In this document: one piece after another, positions 21,021 to 34,200 of the stretch | Numbering within the stretch: the first letter of the stretch is position 1 | Layout of the letters: each line of letters starts with the position of its first letter | Source of the DNA: Hermatobates lingyangjiaoensis | Taxonomy: Eukaryota > Arthropoda > Insecta > Hemiptera > Hermatobatidae | DNA length: 64,000 bases | Assembly: GCA_026182355.1 (NCBI GenBank) | Contig: JAPFBL010000242.1 | Span: 86,001 to 150,000, forward strand | Reading direction: 5' to 3' | Made by a program: the position numbers and the translations under genes | The notes under the pieces: generated by a model | Databases searched by the model: none | Told to the model about the DNA's origin: nothing | Seen by the model: the letters and a program-made list of their open reading frames with translations, nothing else

Positions 21021-21500
21021 GTTATGTGTAATTCCCCGTCGTTTCTGAACACGTTCATTGTTAAAGAAATTTCACTGGGTTTGCCACATCAAACTAAAGA
21101 ACTACACTTCAGACAAATCCACAAATTTGTAGAATGGTCAAACTATGAAAGGAGCATACATAGTAATATGTTATGATTAATTCCCCGTCGTTTCTGAACA
21201 CTTTCATTTTTAAAGAAACTTCACTGGGTGTGCCAAATCAAACTAAAGAACTACACTTCTGAACAAATCCACAAATTTTTAAAATAGTCAAACTATGAAA
21301 AGAGCATACATAATAATATGTTATGCTTAATTCCCAGTCATTTCTGAACACTTTCATTGTTAAACAAATTTCACTGGTTTCGCCACATCAAACTAAAGAA
21401 TTACCACTTTATCAAAATCCACAACTACACTTCTGACAAATCCACAAAATTTTTAAAATAGTCAAATTATGAAAGGAGCATACATAGTAATATGTTATGT
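21021..21500. repeat. Three tandem copies of an approximately 149-bp unit
   Basis: ATTCCCCGTCGTTTCTGAAC starts units at 21031 and 21180, with ATTCCCAGTC at 21330. Each contains TTTCACTGG and CAAACTAAAGAACTAC-type words and ends AGTAATATGTTATG. The third unit has a small internal duplication of ACTACACTTCTGACAAATCC-like sequence. The 60-codon frame over unit 1 is a by-product. Confidence 0.85.
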
Positions 21501-22840
21501 TTTTTAAATTGTCATTACAAACAGCCTCAACAGTAGTAAAAATAGTATTACATTATAAAATATAATGAAGTTAACGTAAAATAATTTTGTAGGTTCCAAC
21601 AAAAAAGTTAGTTAAGGAGAGAAAAATTACAATTTTATCAAATAAATACACATATTACGTTATACACATTTTTGTCGTTATTTTAAAGAAAAAGAAATGA
21701 TATTTCTTCAAAAAAAAAAGTTATATCTTCAACTACTTAAAATTTTTTGATATAATTAAAATACGATTCTGAGTTTTTATCAGAATGAATAATGTTTTAA
21801 TGAATATAAAATTCCATTTGCAATTAAATACTTGTGTTTTTTAAAATGTTTTATTATTTTATATATATATCAGGCTATCAGCTTTATAAATTGCATATTA
21901 ATTGATAATAATGTTGGAATACTTGAAGAGGTAATCTGAATGTACTATGTTAAGAAATGATTGAAGATTCAAAATAATACGTCAATGTGAAAATTGATTT
22001 TCTAAAACCAAAATTTATACACTATGTTCAATTATAGAGAAAATAAAAAGAGCTAATTTAGGTAGCAGTTTTGTTAAATGTTGAGAAAAGAAGTTTTAAT
22101 AAAAAGAAACTAGTTGTTAAACAAACCAGTTCATGGGATACCAAAATAGACCAAGTAAGGAAAATTCTTTGTGAAACTGTTTAAACATAAAAGTTTTTTT
22201 TACGCTGAAGGGACTAAAAGAAATTCAGTGATAGTAATATAGTCTTCTTAAGCAAACTTGTTTAATTTGTATCAAACGAAAATAATACACATTTGAATAA
22301 ATAAATATACGAGGATATATTTTTTCACAAAAACTTTTTTCTATAGATGTGGTTAAACTTTCCAGAGAGAGAAACTCAATGAGAACACTTAGTCTCTTCT
22401 GTTCTTCTTATTGTCTCATTTGCTTTCTTTATCAATGCATCATTTGTTTCCATTCGTTAAACCCTCTGTTATTTTTTATGCTTTTTCCACATTATATGGC
22501 TTTGTTGAAATGATTTTCACCTTAGTTTTCTATAAAGTTATCAAAAGAATTCTTCAATAAAAAAAAAGACATGTTTCTACTTTTCTCATAATATTTTTTA
22601 TTAACTGATCAAATAAGTATATATTGAATTTGGTAATAATAGTTTCAGAAACATTTTTTTTACTCTTTTTTTTTAAAAAAAAACTCCAGATTGGTGAAAT
22701 ATTAATAACTATGTCTAAGGCTTCTGATTTATAATAATTTTTCAAAAAAATCTCAAGAGATTACCGCCACATACTTACTGCCTAATAATGCAGTCCTACT
22801 TGAACCACCGCCTTTAGCCAGGTAATAGAAGACTCTTTTC
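21501..22840. other. AT-rich intergenic sequence
   Basis: Nothing assignable. Poly-A/T runs are frequent. Confidence 0.5.
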
Positions 22841-22866
22841 TTTTTTTTTTGCAATTATTCTTATTA

Positions 22867-23640
22867 AGTTAGGAGTTCTCCAAGGAAGCATACTTGGACC
22901 AGTACTCCATATACTCCATATACTCCATACACACCTCCGACTTCCCAGAATCTCCCCATACTGTCCTAGCCACATTCGCTGACGACAAGGCAATCCTTTG
23001 CACAAATGACAGTTCTGATCTAGCATCCTACCATATCCAGCAACACTTAAACATTATAGAGCCATTGTTGATGTGTTTGAGAATACCCATTAACGAACAC
23101 AAGTGTATGTACGTTGTGGCCAAATACGTGTTCTCCAGTCTTCCTTAACCATATTCCAAGTTGTAGTCCTAAGGACTACACCTTAATAGACAACTAACTT
23201 GGGCTTCCCATACAAAAATAAAACAATACAGATGGTATAAACTCAGATTTCACTTAAAGGATCCGCGCTCAAAATTAACAGCTGACAACAAACTACTAAT
23301 TTACAGAACTATGATTATACCTATTTAGGTATACGGTATTGAGATCGGGTAACAACAAAGAAAAATAATTTTCATAGGATACCAACCCTTCAAACCAAAA
23401 TACTTAGTAAAATACTTCATTATCCCTTATATATACCGAACCAAACAATTTATTCCAACCTGAAGTTCCCAACAGTTCAGCAGGTAACAATATCCCACTA
23501 TAAAGCGATTCACAAAAAACTTCCTAAAAACAGTAATCCCGTAATCCTAACAATATCCTCCACAAACATTCCATGAAATCCCCTGAAGATGTCTAAAGAG
23601 GATGTGTTCAAGAGACTTATTACTATGAACTGTTCTACGT
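22867..23640 (+). pseudogene. Jockey-like LINE reverse transcriptase fragment
   Basis: Remnant of the enzyme that copies LINE RNA at the target site. GVLQGSILGPVLH at 22870-22908 corresponds to the conserved GVPQGSxLGPxLY block. After a frameshift comes HTVLATFADDKAIL with the catalytic FADD at 22975-22986. Further on come a HLDNQLTWASH-like block, an NKLLIYRTMI segment and IPTVQQVTISHYKAIHKKLP, in the order expected for the jockey-type palm end and thumb. Several frameshifts and stops are present (for example after MIIPI). The N-terminal half and endonuclease are missing. A triplicated CTCCATATA at 22906-22930 is a local slippage. Confidence 0.8.
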
Positions 23641-26600
23641 GATTTTTTTTTCAACTTCGATCCACGCCGTGTAGTCACTGGATTAGTTCTTCCTTCCTGT
23701 GTTCCCTCCTACATCTGTGTTATGAGTGTCGCTGGTAATATAATTCATATATTGTGGTGAGATTGAGAATATAAAAATAAATATAAAACCGAATAAGTAA
23801 AAAAAAATATTGTAAAATTAATTAATATACATGGATTTATAGTATGCATTACTCATAACATCTTTAGACAATAAGTAGAAAGTTCCCAGTATGCTCATTG
23901 AACTTCTGCTTTACAGTATGTCTTTACGTTAAGTGGCGAAGTATGTCTCGGAAGCTTTACTATTTAAAAATGAAGCTAATTTTGTATTAAATACATAAAA
24001 GATATGTTGATTTTAAAAAACAGTTTTTTTAAAATAATTATTTAAGAATATAATAATTAATCCTTGGTAGTTGGCTAGTAATTAGTAATTTAGTTTAACA
24101 ATTTTATTTTATTATCTATTATTTTCGTAATATTAGCACTTTAGTCGCATAGATTTTACAGAATGATTTTATCTCACTACCGTTTTATTAGTCTTTTCTT
24201 ACATATTCAATACGTGAAGTGAAAACAAAAATCAACAGGGCTTAGTAATATTGCGATATGCAAGGTTATTTTTAATATCGTAATTAATCAATTTTATTAA
24301 ACTTTTTTCTCAATGTAGTATTTTCAATTTAAGTGCATGTATTGCACAATTTAGTTATAACGAACATACAATCCTGGTTTAAACACTTTATTAAATTGAC
24401 AAGAATGAAGATGGTTACTAATTATAGCTTAAATGACTCATTAAATAATATTATTAATTAATTATTTTAAATGGAATAATAATTTGTAATATGACATTTA
24501 TTCCAATTTGCAATCAACATGTACAGAGTTATGTTCTAAATTAGTTTTGACTGACAAGATAAGTTTAGTTTTAATAATAAACAAGTTGTTAAATATATTT
24601 ATAAATTTTGAGTAGATTAATTTTGTATACATTCTATGGAAGCAATTAATATTTGCCATATACAATTCCAAATTTTTAGAATATTTTTTATTTCAATTAC
24701 AGCTAAACAGATATATTAAATAACCAATTTTAAACACATTTTGAAATGCTTTTAGCATCATGAATATTTCAGTTAAACGGTTTACTCATTCCAATAATTA
24801 TTATTTTACTTTATTCAGTTGGATTTTATAATTGTTTTTTTCGAATAACCTTTGGCCAATTACCTCATTAAATGATACTATTTGGCATATACTGTTGTGT
24901 TTAAACTAAATTTTTATGTGTGAATGTATAACTAAAGACATAATTAGCTTAAACGTTAGTTTAAGAGTGCAAATAATAGTTTTATTTATGAATTATGGTA
25001 GAAACGGTTTGCAAAACGTATAAATATTTTTAAATTTGATAAAATAAGTTAGGAAATGTTGTTGGGGTAAATTATAATTGCTGATTATGTTACAAATATG
25101 TCTTCCTAATCAGTAATAAATAATTTTGAACAATTTATAAAAGGTTGCCTGAAATAATAAGGAACAGTTTCCTGAAAACGATCAATTGAAAAAATATTAT
25201 ACAATTTACATGTGTGTCTCTTTATAACTATACCAGTGATAATATTGGTGACACTGCAAGTTCAATTTATATAAGATTTAGAAAATACAAATCATTTCAA
25301 TATGTTATTTTTTTTATTAAAACAAAATAAATACAATTGAATAAATTTTATATATATAAAGTTACCAAAACAAATTTAAATGGATATCCTCTTTTAATAC
25401 TTTTCCACGAATAAGAAAGGTTTTATTATTTTAAGGAAGAAAAACCTGGGTTTTTTTTCAGGGTAATCTTTGATTAAAACCAGAGGTTGATGGTATTAAA
25501 GGGGAAGACTCCTCTCAGTCACAGTATTCAAGCGCTTGACTGCAATCAATTCTTTCTGTTCAAACAATAACCAAGGGCGTCCAAGATTATTGAATCAATG
25601 ATATTTCAACTAGAAATTTTAGTAGCTTTAGAAAAGGTGAAATCAGAAGATAGAATAAATCCAATGGCAGACTGTAAAAGTAATTTCATGCAACTCTAAT
25701 TTGGTAAAATTTTTCGGTTTAAGTATATAAGATCCGGTGAGAGATACTGATATTTTTTCTTGATTTAACATTGATAAGATTATTGTATAAAATAAACGTA
25801 TCATAAAAACAAATTGCTTGTAGCATCTATTAGAGCGAAATTTTGAATTACTGATAATATGTAAGTTACAGCAAAAAACCCCTCCAATTAGAAGTAATTA
25901 CTTTAAAGAGCAGATATCTAAAAACAAACTCTCATTACATAACATTATTTGATATTTGAGGCATTTATATATTAGTTTTTCTATCATGCTTAGCCTGTAA
26001 ATCTGTAAAAGGAAGTCAACACTATTCATGTCCAGTAGCAGCTATTTTTGCCACCCGAGGCGGGAATAACATCCCCCCCCCCCCCCGCAATCAATCCTTT
26101 GCCGTTGATAATCCGTTAGCCTTCAAAATTCCAGAAAACACTCTAAATATTTGTGATTTCGAGATATTAGAGTATATACAAAATTCTTTGTAAAAGTGCC
26201 AACTTTTGAACCGAAGAATACAGTAAGAAATTTAAAACTGATATTCCACACTGCAGAAGCATTAATTATTTTTTAGCATAGAACATGATAACTGTACAAA
26301 ATTATTTTTAACTATTAGCTAAAAAAAAACCCAAAAAAATATTATTGGATATTAATCAATTTTTTTATAATATTTTACTTTAAAAATTCTGGGAGATATT
26401 TTTTGTCAACCTATTTTAACTTGTTGCAGATTTTAATAAACAGTATACCGTTTTTCTAGAATCCTGACTTCCGAATTAACCATTTCAAAAATTTTGAAAT
26501 TGAGTTCTACTCAAGATGGGCCACTACTTATATTTTAACTATATAAATGGCACCAATTAATTAATAAATTAATAAATGGCACCTTTTTTGTAATAAATAT

Positions 26601-29600
26601 TGCATGTATAACATAGGAATGTTAGATAATGAAAATTACTTGAGATCTGATTTGTGCCTAGAATAATTGCTGTCTATGTGGCCCTAGATGGACACGAAGG
26701 CCCAGAACTATCAAACTTTCCAAGAGTAATCTACTGCCTTGACAAGTATTCTATCTAACAGCAATCTAGAGTTGACTAATGCAAATCATTGAAATTGGTA
26801 AAGTAGCATCAAGACCTTCGACTGACACAAACCATGCACTGTTGTGACGAGTCAATTCAGAACAAAACTAAGTAAGCAATCATACATAATGTTATAAAAC
26901 GTTATCAAAACTATAATCTGGTTCATTATCTTTTGTAATCTATATTTAGCATTTTAAAGTGTTATTCTATTGAAGCAACTGCCCCCTCCATACTATTTTT
27001 ATATAATTTATAATGGCTATACTGCGCTTAAATATAAACAGTTATATTTTATAAAAGTAAATATTTATATTTTGATAAATTTATTTCGATATTTATATTG
27101 TCTGGAAATTATCTTCAAATTTTTTTTATAATTAAATTTCATAAATTATATTAGTTTCTCTTTTATATTTTTTTTTTGGTTTTTTCGTTAAGATTTATAA
27201 TAGTTCAGTTGTTTTTTTCACACATTTTGTATTATATTTAACATCGTCTATACATACTACATACAAATTTAAATCTAAGATTTTTTTTAATTACTTAAAA
27301 AAAGAAGTATCATATTCTGTATTATCTGTGAGTTGCTGTTTGAAGTTTGAATTGAATTATTGATAGAACTTTACATTTTGAAGATATTCAACACTTTAAT
27401 AAATGAAAGGAATAAAATTTTGTTTAATTATTATTACTGTTTAAGATTTTCAATAGTATATATTTACGCATAGGTTTTCGAGGCCAGCAAGAATCAGATG
27501 TCACTTTACTGTAATTACTGTACATTTCTCAAAGTAAGTGACAAATTGATCTAGATATTTGGTATTTCAAATCTCAAATGTCATTGGAAATGGCAACGAT
27601 ATTTAATTTGCTGAAATTCAATTTACAGGGTTTCCCAGGGACGGCCAGCTTTTCGAATTGCCTTGAGGCATATTGATAGCATGTGATCTGAACTTTAGTT
27701 TATAAACAAGAAAACTAATTCCAATAATTATTGACCAGAACTCAACCCTAACATTGCTGCGTGATATAATTATACCAACATCTAACCTTCGTTTGCAAAT
27801 CTTATCCATGTAGTATGCAATGAATTTTTTCAAATGAAATAAAAAAAAAACAATTTGGAGTTGCTTGCAATTAATAATAGCATTATTAAAAATAATATAA
27901 AACTTCTTAACTGCAAACCGATTATCATTTTTATGTTAATGTACATTTGGTGAAGATCTAATATCAAATTAATAAGTAATCAAAAATTATGTAGATTTTT
28001 TAAATGTGATATAATCATTTCTGCTGTTGTAATTTGGTTAAAATTATTGATAAATTGAACCTTTTATTATTATTATTATTATTATTAAAATACAAGGCTG
28101 GGTCTCTTCGTATGTCGTGAATTCTGCAGCATTATATGTCGTATTGTTGATTGTTAAAATTTAAATTGAGATATTGTGTTCCTTAATGAACTTTATTATT
28201 GTTCTTGCACAATTACCCCTCATTACTATTCGTTTTTGGGATGAATTACAGAAAATCTTATTCTCTTCAAGGTTATGTCTTAACATTCAGATAAACTGTG
28301 GTGAAAAGATTCAGCAATTTTAAGACAAAAAGTCTGATTTCTTTTTATGTTAATGTTTTATGCTAATTGTAGCTGCATATAAATTATATGAAAAAGCAAA
28401 TTATACATAGATATGATAGAATTCTTTAAATCAAAGATATTGAAGATATAGTAATTTATTACAAATGAATGTTCAGTTAGAATTGGCTTTTCAAACTAAA
28501 TTAGATTCCATCTTTTCTGATTTTTTTGTCATTCTCTCATAGCTGCACTCCTGTGAAAGCTATAGTTTTAATGGGAATTTTTGAGACTACAGGATGTTTT
28601 GAATAGTTCCAAATATTTTCGAATAGCCCTTTGTTTCATTAACGATTACTCACTTGTTGCTAGCTATCCAGAAGAGAGTCAACATAATTACACTGGTTTC
28701 ATATTTAATTTTTGAACCATCTCTAAATAAAATTTAATAGAAATATTTCCATCAGGAAAGTTCTAATTCAGTTAATCATTTGTGATCACTTCTGAAGACC
28801 TCTGCAAGCAACTCTATAAAGGACAAGGACCTAACATATAATGTATTTGCCATCTGCAAATAAATATAGGCCGAATTTTAATATACTCTTTAAAGTTTTG
28901 GATATTCCATCACTCATGAATAATCATTTCATGATTATAGTTTATAATTCTTTTTATTTACTCCAGTATGAGGAAATACTCGTACCACACAATAACAGAT
29001 TGCTCAACTAATGATTTTATATGTTATTTTATATTCGTTCAATTACAAGGGTTAAAAATGGTAGCTGAATTATTATAAACAACAAAAAAGCTTCTTTGTT
29101 GCCAAAAACTAATGGAGTTCTTAAAGACACTAAGAACTATTATATCTGGCAATTAGTTACGCAAAAGGGTGGCTCAGGTAAATTTATTGTAGCACATATG
29201 CTAGACATTCATTCCTCAACGTTGAGAGTATCATAAATAATATTGCTCTTTTCTGTGTCCTTTTACTGTTTTAGGAACTTTGTTGTGCCTGTAAATCATA
29301 TAAACTTTACAATAGAATTTTACTACTCTTCACTTAAACGATAAAACGATTATTTTTGTCAAACTCTCTTTTGACAAAAAAAATTTTAGTCAATGTTAAA
29401 TAATCTGACAATTACATTAAGTAAACCATTCTTTTAAATTGAGCTTTCAGTTTTTATAACCTTTTTGACCATTTTATTGATTGAAAACCTTGAAATAATT
29501 TTTTATTTCTAAAATTATAAATAGAATGTTTGACAATTTTCGACAAAATATGTTTAGGCATTTTAAGTCAACAATCGATTTCCTGAAATCTTATAATGTA

Positions 29601-30092
29601 CCATAACTCTCATTTTTTTAATTGTAATTTCAATAAAACAGTATTGGGCTCATCCCTTAAAAAATTCTATTTGTCAGTTGTAATTTTACTACTACTAACT
29701 AAATAATGTAATATTTATAGCGCTGAAAACCTTTTGAAACAAATCGTAAGTTTACAATTTTACTTCACATCGCAAAAAATAACTCTGAAAACTTCGTTTC
29801 TGCTATTGTTAGTTTTGTAATAATCACAAAGATTCATCTCTGTAGAGATCAAGAGGAAAACAAATGTCTAAAAACACATTTTGCATAAAATAGTAACATG
29901 TTTATAACGAAATAAATTTCTCATAATAAGAGGTCACATTTACTCTACAACGCCTATTCTTTTTGTAAAATATGAATTAGATCCATTACACAATGTGTCC
30001 TGTAGCATTCCTTCAATATTTTCAAAACATTCCAATGACCACACAATAGCATGATTAAAAATCATCGAAAAATGTATTTAAGAACTTCAAAA
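23641..30092. other. Long AT-rich intergenic stretch
   Basis: About 6.4 kb without a supported gene. Points of note: a 14-C run at 26073-26086 next to CCACCCGAGGCGGG, a (TTA)n run at about 28063-28087, a more balanced segment at 26680-26880 of unknown nature, and at 28975-29025 a stretch like the tail of HHR family A (CCACACAATAACAGATTGC). Confidence 0.4.
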
Positions 30093-30396
30093 CATTGAAA
30101 TTCTTCAATCTACTATGCAAGAAATATCGATATCCAGCGTGATCTAAGGATGCAACCAATACAAGATTACATTAGCCATCTGACTATCAATGAAGACAGA
30201 AAACTTCCCGTACACCTAAACCTGCTAGTAAGAGCACTTTTACCTCAAATTCCCTGAACCCATCCTCCTCTGAATAATTGGATCACCAAACTCACAACAG
30301 ACCCTAGTACTGTAAAGACCATCCGACCACGAAACATACTCACCCTAGACAGCACAGAAACTAACATACCGACTTACCTGGCAGACCTGCACAGTT
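30093..30396 (+). pseudogene. Possible LINE C-terminal fragment
   Basis: One frame reads RNIDIQRDLRMQPIQDYISH, and then, past a stop (after LLPQIP), THPPLNNWITKLTTDP and a TIRPRNILTLDS segment to a stop at 30395-30397. The first part resembles the end of jockey-type reverse transcriptases (a short helix rich in R and I before a ...NPLVR-like motif). The fragment sits in AT-rich DNA, has one internal stop, and could be another element's coding end. Confidence 0.4.
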
Positions 30397-31019
30397 AACG
30401 CAGTACTAATAGACAACTAGGTGAAAGCCTCTGGCTTGGAACTGCCTGACTCCAACGTGCAGCATTGCACGGAAACTCTTGTTGGTCGTTGGTCGAAATA
30501 TTGAAATTTTTTTTTCATAATTAAAATATCTTACTTTGATAAAGTAAAAATCGTTACAAAGATAATAATTGATTAGTTTTCTAAGCATCATTGTTGTTTG
30601 AATTAAAACACATGTTCTTGCATTTTATATTATCTAATTTTTAGTTATTGAAATTAACTAAATTAAACTAAAATCTCAGGTCTGATTTGACCCTGAGAAG
30701 TTAATTTTCATGACATTTTTCTATTAAGATTCTGTAATAAATATGTGTTACGAGTAAAATATAGCTTTAATGACCAACACGATGCTTAGATTCTGTAAAT
30801 AATAATCAAACAAAATAAAAATCACTGTGTATTTCTTGAAGTGTTTAATGTGCATGACTGTTTAGTCAAGCCTACGTTCAACTCAAATATTGATCTAAGC
30901 AATAAAGATTGAAAAAAACCAAAGTAATATATTCAAACTTCAATAATCTGAAAAAAAAGGCTACATAAAACCATAGTTTCATAATACTATCATAACACTA
31001 CTTTTGCAATCTTTAATAG
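30397..31019. other. AT-rich spacer
   Basis: No supported feature. Short frames here are AT-driven. Confidence 0.5.
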
Positions 31020-31210
31020 AGTGATATTTACTCATATTTGGGAATTTTAAAAAAATACGTCTCCAAACAAAAGTTTTCAATAACAAAACTGATAATGCGT
31101 TTCGAACACTTAGGTTTGACAAGTAAACTTGAAGAAGAACACTACATGTTCAAAACGTGTTGTTAGTTTTGATATTATTTTTTTTTTTTTGTTGGTGGAG
31201 ATGTAATTTT
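31020..31210. mobile_element. HHR palindrome, family A copy 4, decayed
   Basis: The left side begins with the complement of the family A tail (GTGATATTTACTCAT). It contains AATGCGTTTCGAACAC at 31093-31108; the right side has TTGAAGAAGAACACTACATG and AAAACGTGTTGTTAG. The arms match other family A copies but the core C and the G of GAA are mutated on the right. Confidence 0.55.
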
Positions 31211-34200
31211 TGAAATACTCCAAAACTATTATTCATTATATTAACTTCAAAATATTTTTGTCTGTATCATTGTATAAGTTCCCAAAATTTATTAAATTAG
31301 AACAACTGTCAAATTGATGTTTGTAATTTTTTAGACTTTCAAATTCATGTGATGTAGACGATCTTTTTGATCAAGTTTTATATATTATTATTTTACTACA
31401 AAACATAGCATTTTAATTATAATATTTAAAATATAATTAAAAAAAAATTAAAATATAATTATTTAAAATATTTCATTTTCTAACACACGTTATGAAAAAA
31501 AATATTGATTTCAATACGTTGGCAGATTTATATGTTTTCATATCCTTTAAATATTATTTTGATGATTGTTTATGTTGTGTATATGTGTGTGAGTCTGCGT
31601 GAGTGTGTGTGTGTGTGTGTATGTGTTTGCGTGTGCATTTGGGAGGGTGAAGTTGTTATCAATAAATCTGTAAACACGCTAGAGGTCACGCTGTCTGATA
31701 AACAAAATACACCTTATAGTGTTAATAGGCTCTAAGCTTTTAAGAGAAGTTTACTATATTTTGAAATATTTGTTTTTAAAAAGCATTTATTTTTACCGCA
31801 AACTGTTAAGTCAAATCCATCAAAATGTTGGTGCTAAAACGAAAATTATGAGTTTTAAAGAAGTAAATATAATAACTTAAAAGAAGTTGCAGACATTTTT
31901 ATAGAAATAAAGGTTGTAATTATGAGCATATTTAATTTTGATATCTAATATCTTAGATTGTGGACAAAATACTAGTCAAAATATGTGGAAGACTATAATG
32001 AGATTTATATAAATTTAAAATTGTTTCAACCAAAGTTACTCAAAAATGTTAGGCGTTAGTAATCTGTTTATTGTAATTAAAATATTAGAAGTACAACATT
32101 AAATTTCTGCATGCCTCAATTTAATAAAATTAGTAATGAACGAAAATTGATAAATTTAGACTAATGGAAGCTGAATATATTCTGACTAACCTAACTTTGA
32201 TTGTTATTTGTCAATCATAATCAAAAAATAAATGACTATTTTTAACTTTCGCACTATTAAAAATAAAAAAGCGCGGTGTAAGAAACTGAATACCACAATG
32301 ATAATATCAATTATTTAGTAATAAACTATAAAAAAAAATTTACGATGTAACAGAATAACAATTTTCACTGTCATATTGAATAGATTGGTTTCCGTCTGAT
32401 TACCAATGATCTTCCCTCTTATATATCATTACGTACAGAAATTATTTTCGGGAACTGCGAAACAATAAACAAAATTATGATGATGGATTAGATTATAATC
32501 GGCGTTCTTCAGTAGAAATAGTACGCAGTTTTTAATAACGTATTTACTTACAAATAGAACAAACTGAACATTTAAATATTATCATTAAATAGCAGACATA
32601 GTCATTAAATTAACTTATTGTAAAAATTTAACGTCATACTGTTAAATTTAATATTGTTTGGGAAATTACACTGTTTTTTTGTTAGATTTTTACGTTTGAT
32701 TTTTCTTTCAAATTATTTACTCAAAGTTACTAAAATATTAATATGAAACTTTTTTTTTGTAGTAATTTTTGCATAATTAGGTTTTGTAGGCCTTTAAAGG
32801 TTTAGAAAATATATGATGTATTTGTAAGGCAAACAAAGGTTGAAAACCTCTGTTCAAGGGATATAATCCTCTCTTGCAAAACATTTCAGTGTTCATTCTC
32901 TATAACAAGACATGTAATTTATTCATTTCTGAAGATAAAAGCAGCTGCCATTACGCAGAAATGTTTCATAATAAATCATCCTTACCTATATCAGCCTATA
33001 TTGAAATAAGTCAGCTTACTCAGACTTCTATGGTATATCATATATATGTTCAGGAATCATTTAAATTATTTACTTACTTAAAAAAACAATTATAATACGT
33101 TTTTTTTGCTAAAACTGAGCCTTGTTTTCTTTTCTTACTCAAATATGTTTGAATTGAACCGTTTAATGACATTTTTTAAAGTGATAAAATATTTAGATGT
33201 GTTTATAAGGATACGCACTTATAAATGAATGAAATATATTATTATTTCAGTAATATCCAGCAACAAAACATACTAATATATTGCTAAATTCAACAAATAC
33301 ACCTCAAAATATTGTTTAGAGTGGTGATCGTGAACCTATGATAAGCGTATCAGTGTTGCCACAACACCTCATTTATAGTGACACGCATCTTCAAAGATAA
33401 AAAATATTATAATTTAAATATCTACTTTTGACAACAGCCAAAACTGCTTAATAATAATAATATTATTAATTCTTTAATTATTATATTATAATAATTATTA
33501 TAATTAATTATAATAAATTATAATTAATTATTATAATTGGTTAATAATAATAACAATCATAATAATAATCAATAACTTATTTCTGAAACCAGACGTGTAT
33601 GTACAAGTAAAATAATATTGCATAACAAATATTAGAAACATATTGTTTTAATATTCATATTAATATGAAATTCTAAATTCTGAAAACATGCTTAATTCTA
33701 AATGCTAAAATGTTATATATTGGTTTTATAATTTTTGTATTTTAAATGGCATTATACAAATAATTACTTATATAAAAATTTTAAATATAAATATGTTTTT
33801 TTTTTCAGTTTTTACTTTTGTGACACGCCACGAAATTTATGTAGAGGTTTTTTTTAGAAGTGTTGACATACTGAACTCAAAAACTTTACCGTCACTGGTC
33901 TTGAACAAGAAGAACATAAGTATGCACATTTTTTATTTCGTAAGCATTTGCAAATATAAGTAGACTTGGTTGTTATTTCAAAATGATAACCGTACTTTAA
34001 TTGTTTTAATACTATAACTTTTAAAAGAAATTAGGTAGCAACAGAGGTTGAAGATGTTGAAAAAATAACAGTAATTGGAATATTATAATTTTGTTAGCTC
34101 TTAAAACTTTTATTAGTGTTATTGGTTGGTTAAAATGGGTAAATCAGATTGAAGGACAAAATAGACATCTTAAGATGCAGTTTAAAGAAAAAGGCAATAT

